Part shown: positions 63,307 to 64,000 of the stretch, in pieces | How the letters are laid out: the number at the start of each line of letters is the position of its first letter | Position numbering within the stretch: the first letter of the stretch is position 1 | From: Devosia enhydra | GTDB lineage: Bacteria; Pseudomonadota; Alphaproteobacteria; Rhizobiales; Devosiaceae | Reading direction: 5' to 3' | DNA length: 64,000 nucleotides | NCBI RefSeq assembly: GCF_900119845.1 | Contig: NZ_FPKU01000001.1 | Coordinates: 1,583,528 to 1,647,527 of the forward strand | Position numbers and translations under genes: made by a program | The notes under the pieces: generated by a model | Seen by the model: the letters and a program-made list of their open reading frames with translations, nothing else | Told to the model about the DNA's origin: nothing | The model's database searches: none

Positions 63307-64000
63307 CAGGCATGCCCTCCCATCGGGCCATCGGCACGGATGCGCGGATCCATGATGTAATAGAGGCAGTCGATGATGAAATTGGTGGTGACGAAGATGA
63401 GCGCCACGAGCATCAGGAAGGCCGACATCATGCTCACATCGGCCGCCTGCACCGATTGCAGGAAGAGATAGCCCAGCCCCGGCCACTGGAAGACGGTCTC
63501 GGTGATGGCGGCGAAAGCCAGGATCGAGCCGAACTGCAGCCCGATGATTGTGATCACCTGCAACAGCGCGTTGCGCAGCCCGTGGCTGATATAGATGGAG
63601 CGCGCCATGAGGCCGCGCGCCTGGGTGAAGCGGATGAAATCGGTGCGCAGCACTTCAAGCATTTCGGCGCGCACGAGGCGGATGATGATGGCGATCTGGA
63701 AGATCGCGATCGAAAAGGCCGGCATGATGATGGCGCGCCAGCCGCTGGGGGTCAGAAGCCCGGTCTGCCAGGTGCCGATGGTCACGAGCTGGCCGCGCCC
63801 GAAGGACGGGAACCAGCCCAGATTGACCGAAAAGACCCAGATCAGGATGACCGCGACGAAAAAGGACGGCACTGAAATGCCGAAAAGCGAGACCGCCAGG
63901 ATGACCCGGCTCGCAGCCGAAGCCGGCCAGATGGCGGTGACGAGCCCGGCCGGAATGCCGATCAGAACGGCAAGGGCCACGCCCACGATGGTGAGTTCGA
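63306..64000 (-). CDS. Peptide-type ABC importer permease (DppB/OppB type), 3' part, runs off the right edge
   Basis: C-terminal 231 residues of a DppB-type permease, including PSFFVAVILIWVFSVNLGWF, the EAA loop region FIRFTQARGLMARSIYISHG, and the end FIIDCLYYIMDPRIRADGPM. The start lies beyond the window. It overlaps the DppC-type gene by one base. No ATPase genes are visible on this strand; the pair at 45801-47800 may serve this transporter. Confidence 0.94.
   Translation of the reverse strand, partial: ELTIVGVALAVLIGIPAGLVTAIWPASAASRVILAVSLFGISVPSFFVAVILIWVFSVNLGWFPSFGRGQLVTIGTWQTGLLTPSGWRAIIMPAFSIAIFQIAIIIRLVRAEMLEVLRTDFIRFTQARGLMARSIYISHGLRNALLQVITIIGLQFGSILAFAAITETVFQWPGLGYLFLQSVQAADVSMMSAFLMLVALIFVTTNFIIDCLYYIMDPRIRADGPMGGHA

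Overview
This window is GC-rich chromosomal DNA, almost entirely coding, probably from an alphaproteobacterium of the order Hyphomicrobiales (a Devosia/Pelagibacterium-like lineage is my best guess). The guess rests on gene content rich in solute-binding-protein transporters, GMC, hydantoinase and UbiD families, and on a dispersed-repeat-like element at 12311-12500 of a kind I associate with that order. I see no rRNA, tRNA, insertion sequence, integrase or CRISPR array. Nearly every gene is catabolic, a transporter or a regulator, so this reads as an accessory nutrient-utilisation region.

Left part (1-6084): 5' part of etfB on the minus strand, then a hotdog thioesterase, a TRIC-type channel, a DUF4326 protein, uxuA, sdaA and denD on the plus strand, mostly sugar-acid and amino-acid catabolism.

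Region 6136-23735 is the most coherent unit. It holds an FMN alpha-hydroxy-acid oxidase, a TctC-type binding protein, two tandem ThDP enzymes, UbiX, a GntR/FCD regulator, a molybdenum-hydroxylase large subunit, UbiD, a second hydroxylase large subunit, a signal-less NMT1-type binding protein, CoxG, and the 2Fe-2S and FAD hydroxylase subunits. A motif of the form GTCATAC-N4-ATAC recurs in three intergenic regions here, including the one in front of the GntR gene. I infer one regulon for an aromatic or heteroaromatic (hydroxy)acid: oxidation to a 2-oxo acid, ThDP-dependent C-C cleavage, molybdenum-dependent hydroxylation or aldehyde oxidation, and prFMN-dependent (de)carboxylation.

Region 23909-32132 is a surface and signalling island. 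It holds a truncated ethylene-receptor-like histidine kinase, a short trimeric autotransporter with a Cys-rich head, a secreted partner protein, a 7-TM protein with a C-terminal winged helix, and a DevBCA-type exporter divergent from a TetR regulator across a 32-bp inverted repeat.

Region 32126-44302 (minus strand) is an 11-gene run behind a LacI regulator: RraA-like lyase, amidohydrolase, a complete peptide-type ABC importer (binding protein, two permeases, two ATPases), an enolase-superfamily dehydratase, a Zn deacylase and an IlvD/Edd dehydratase. A LacI-type palindrome lies 15 bases before its first gene. This looks like uptake and breakdown of an acylated sugar-acid-like compound.

Region 44373-64000 contains two converging operons. 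The plus operon carries two peptide-ABC ATPases, an M32 carboxypeptidase, an RraA-like protein, a DapA-like lyase, a GMC oxidoreductase and a small partner. The minus operon carries two permeases, a binding protein, hydantoinase A and B, a PhnW-like aminotransferase, a D-2-hydroxyacid dehydrogenase, a GntR regulator and an SDR. The ATPases of one operon appear to complete the transporter of the other.
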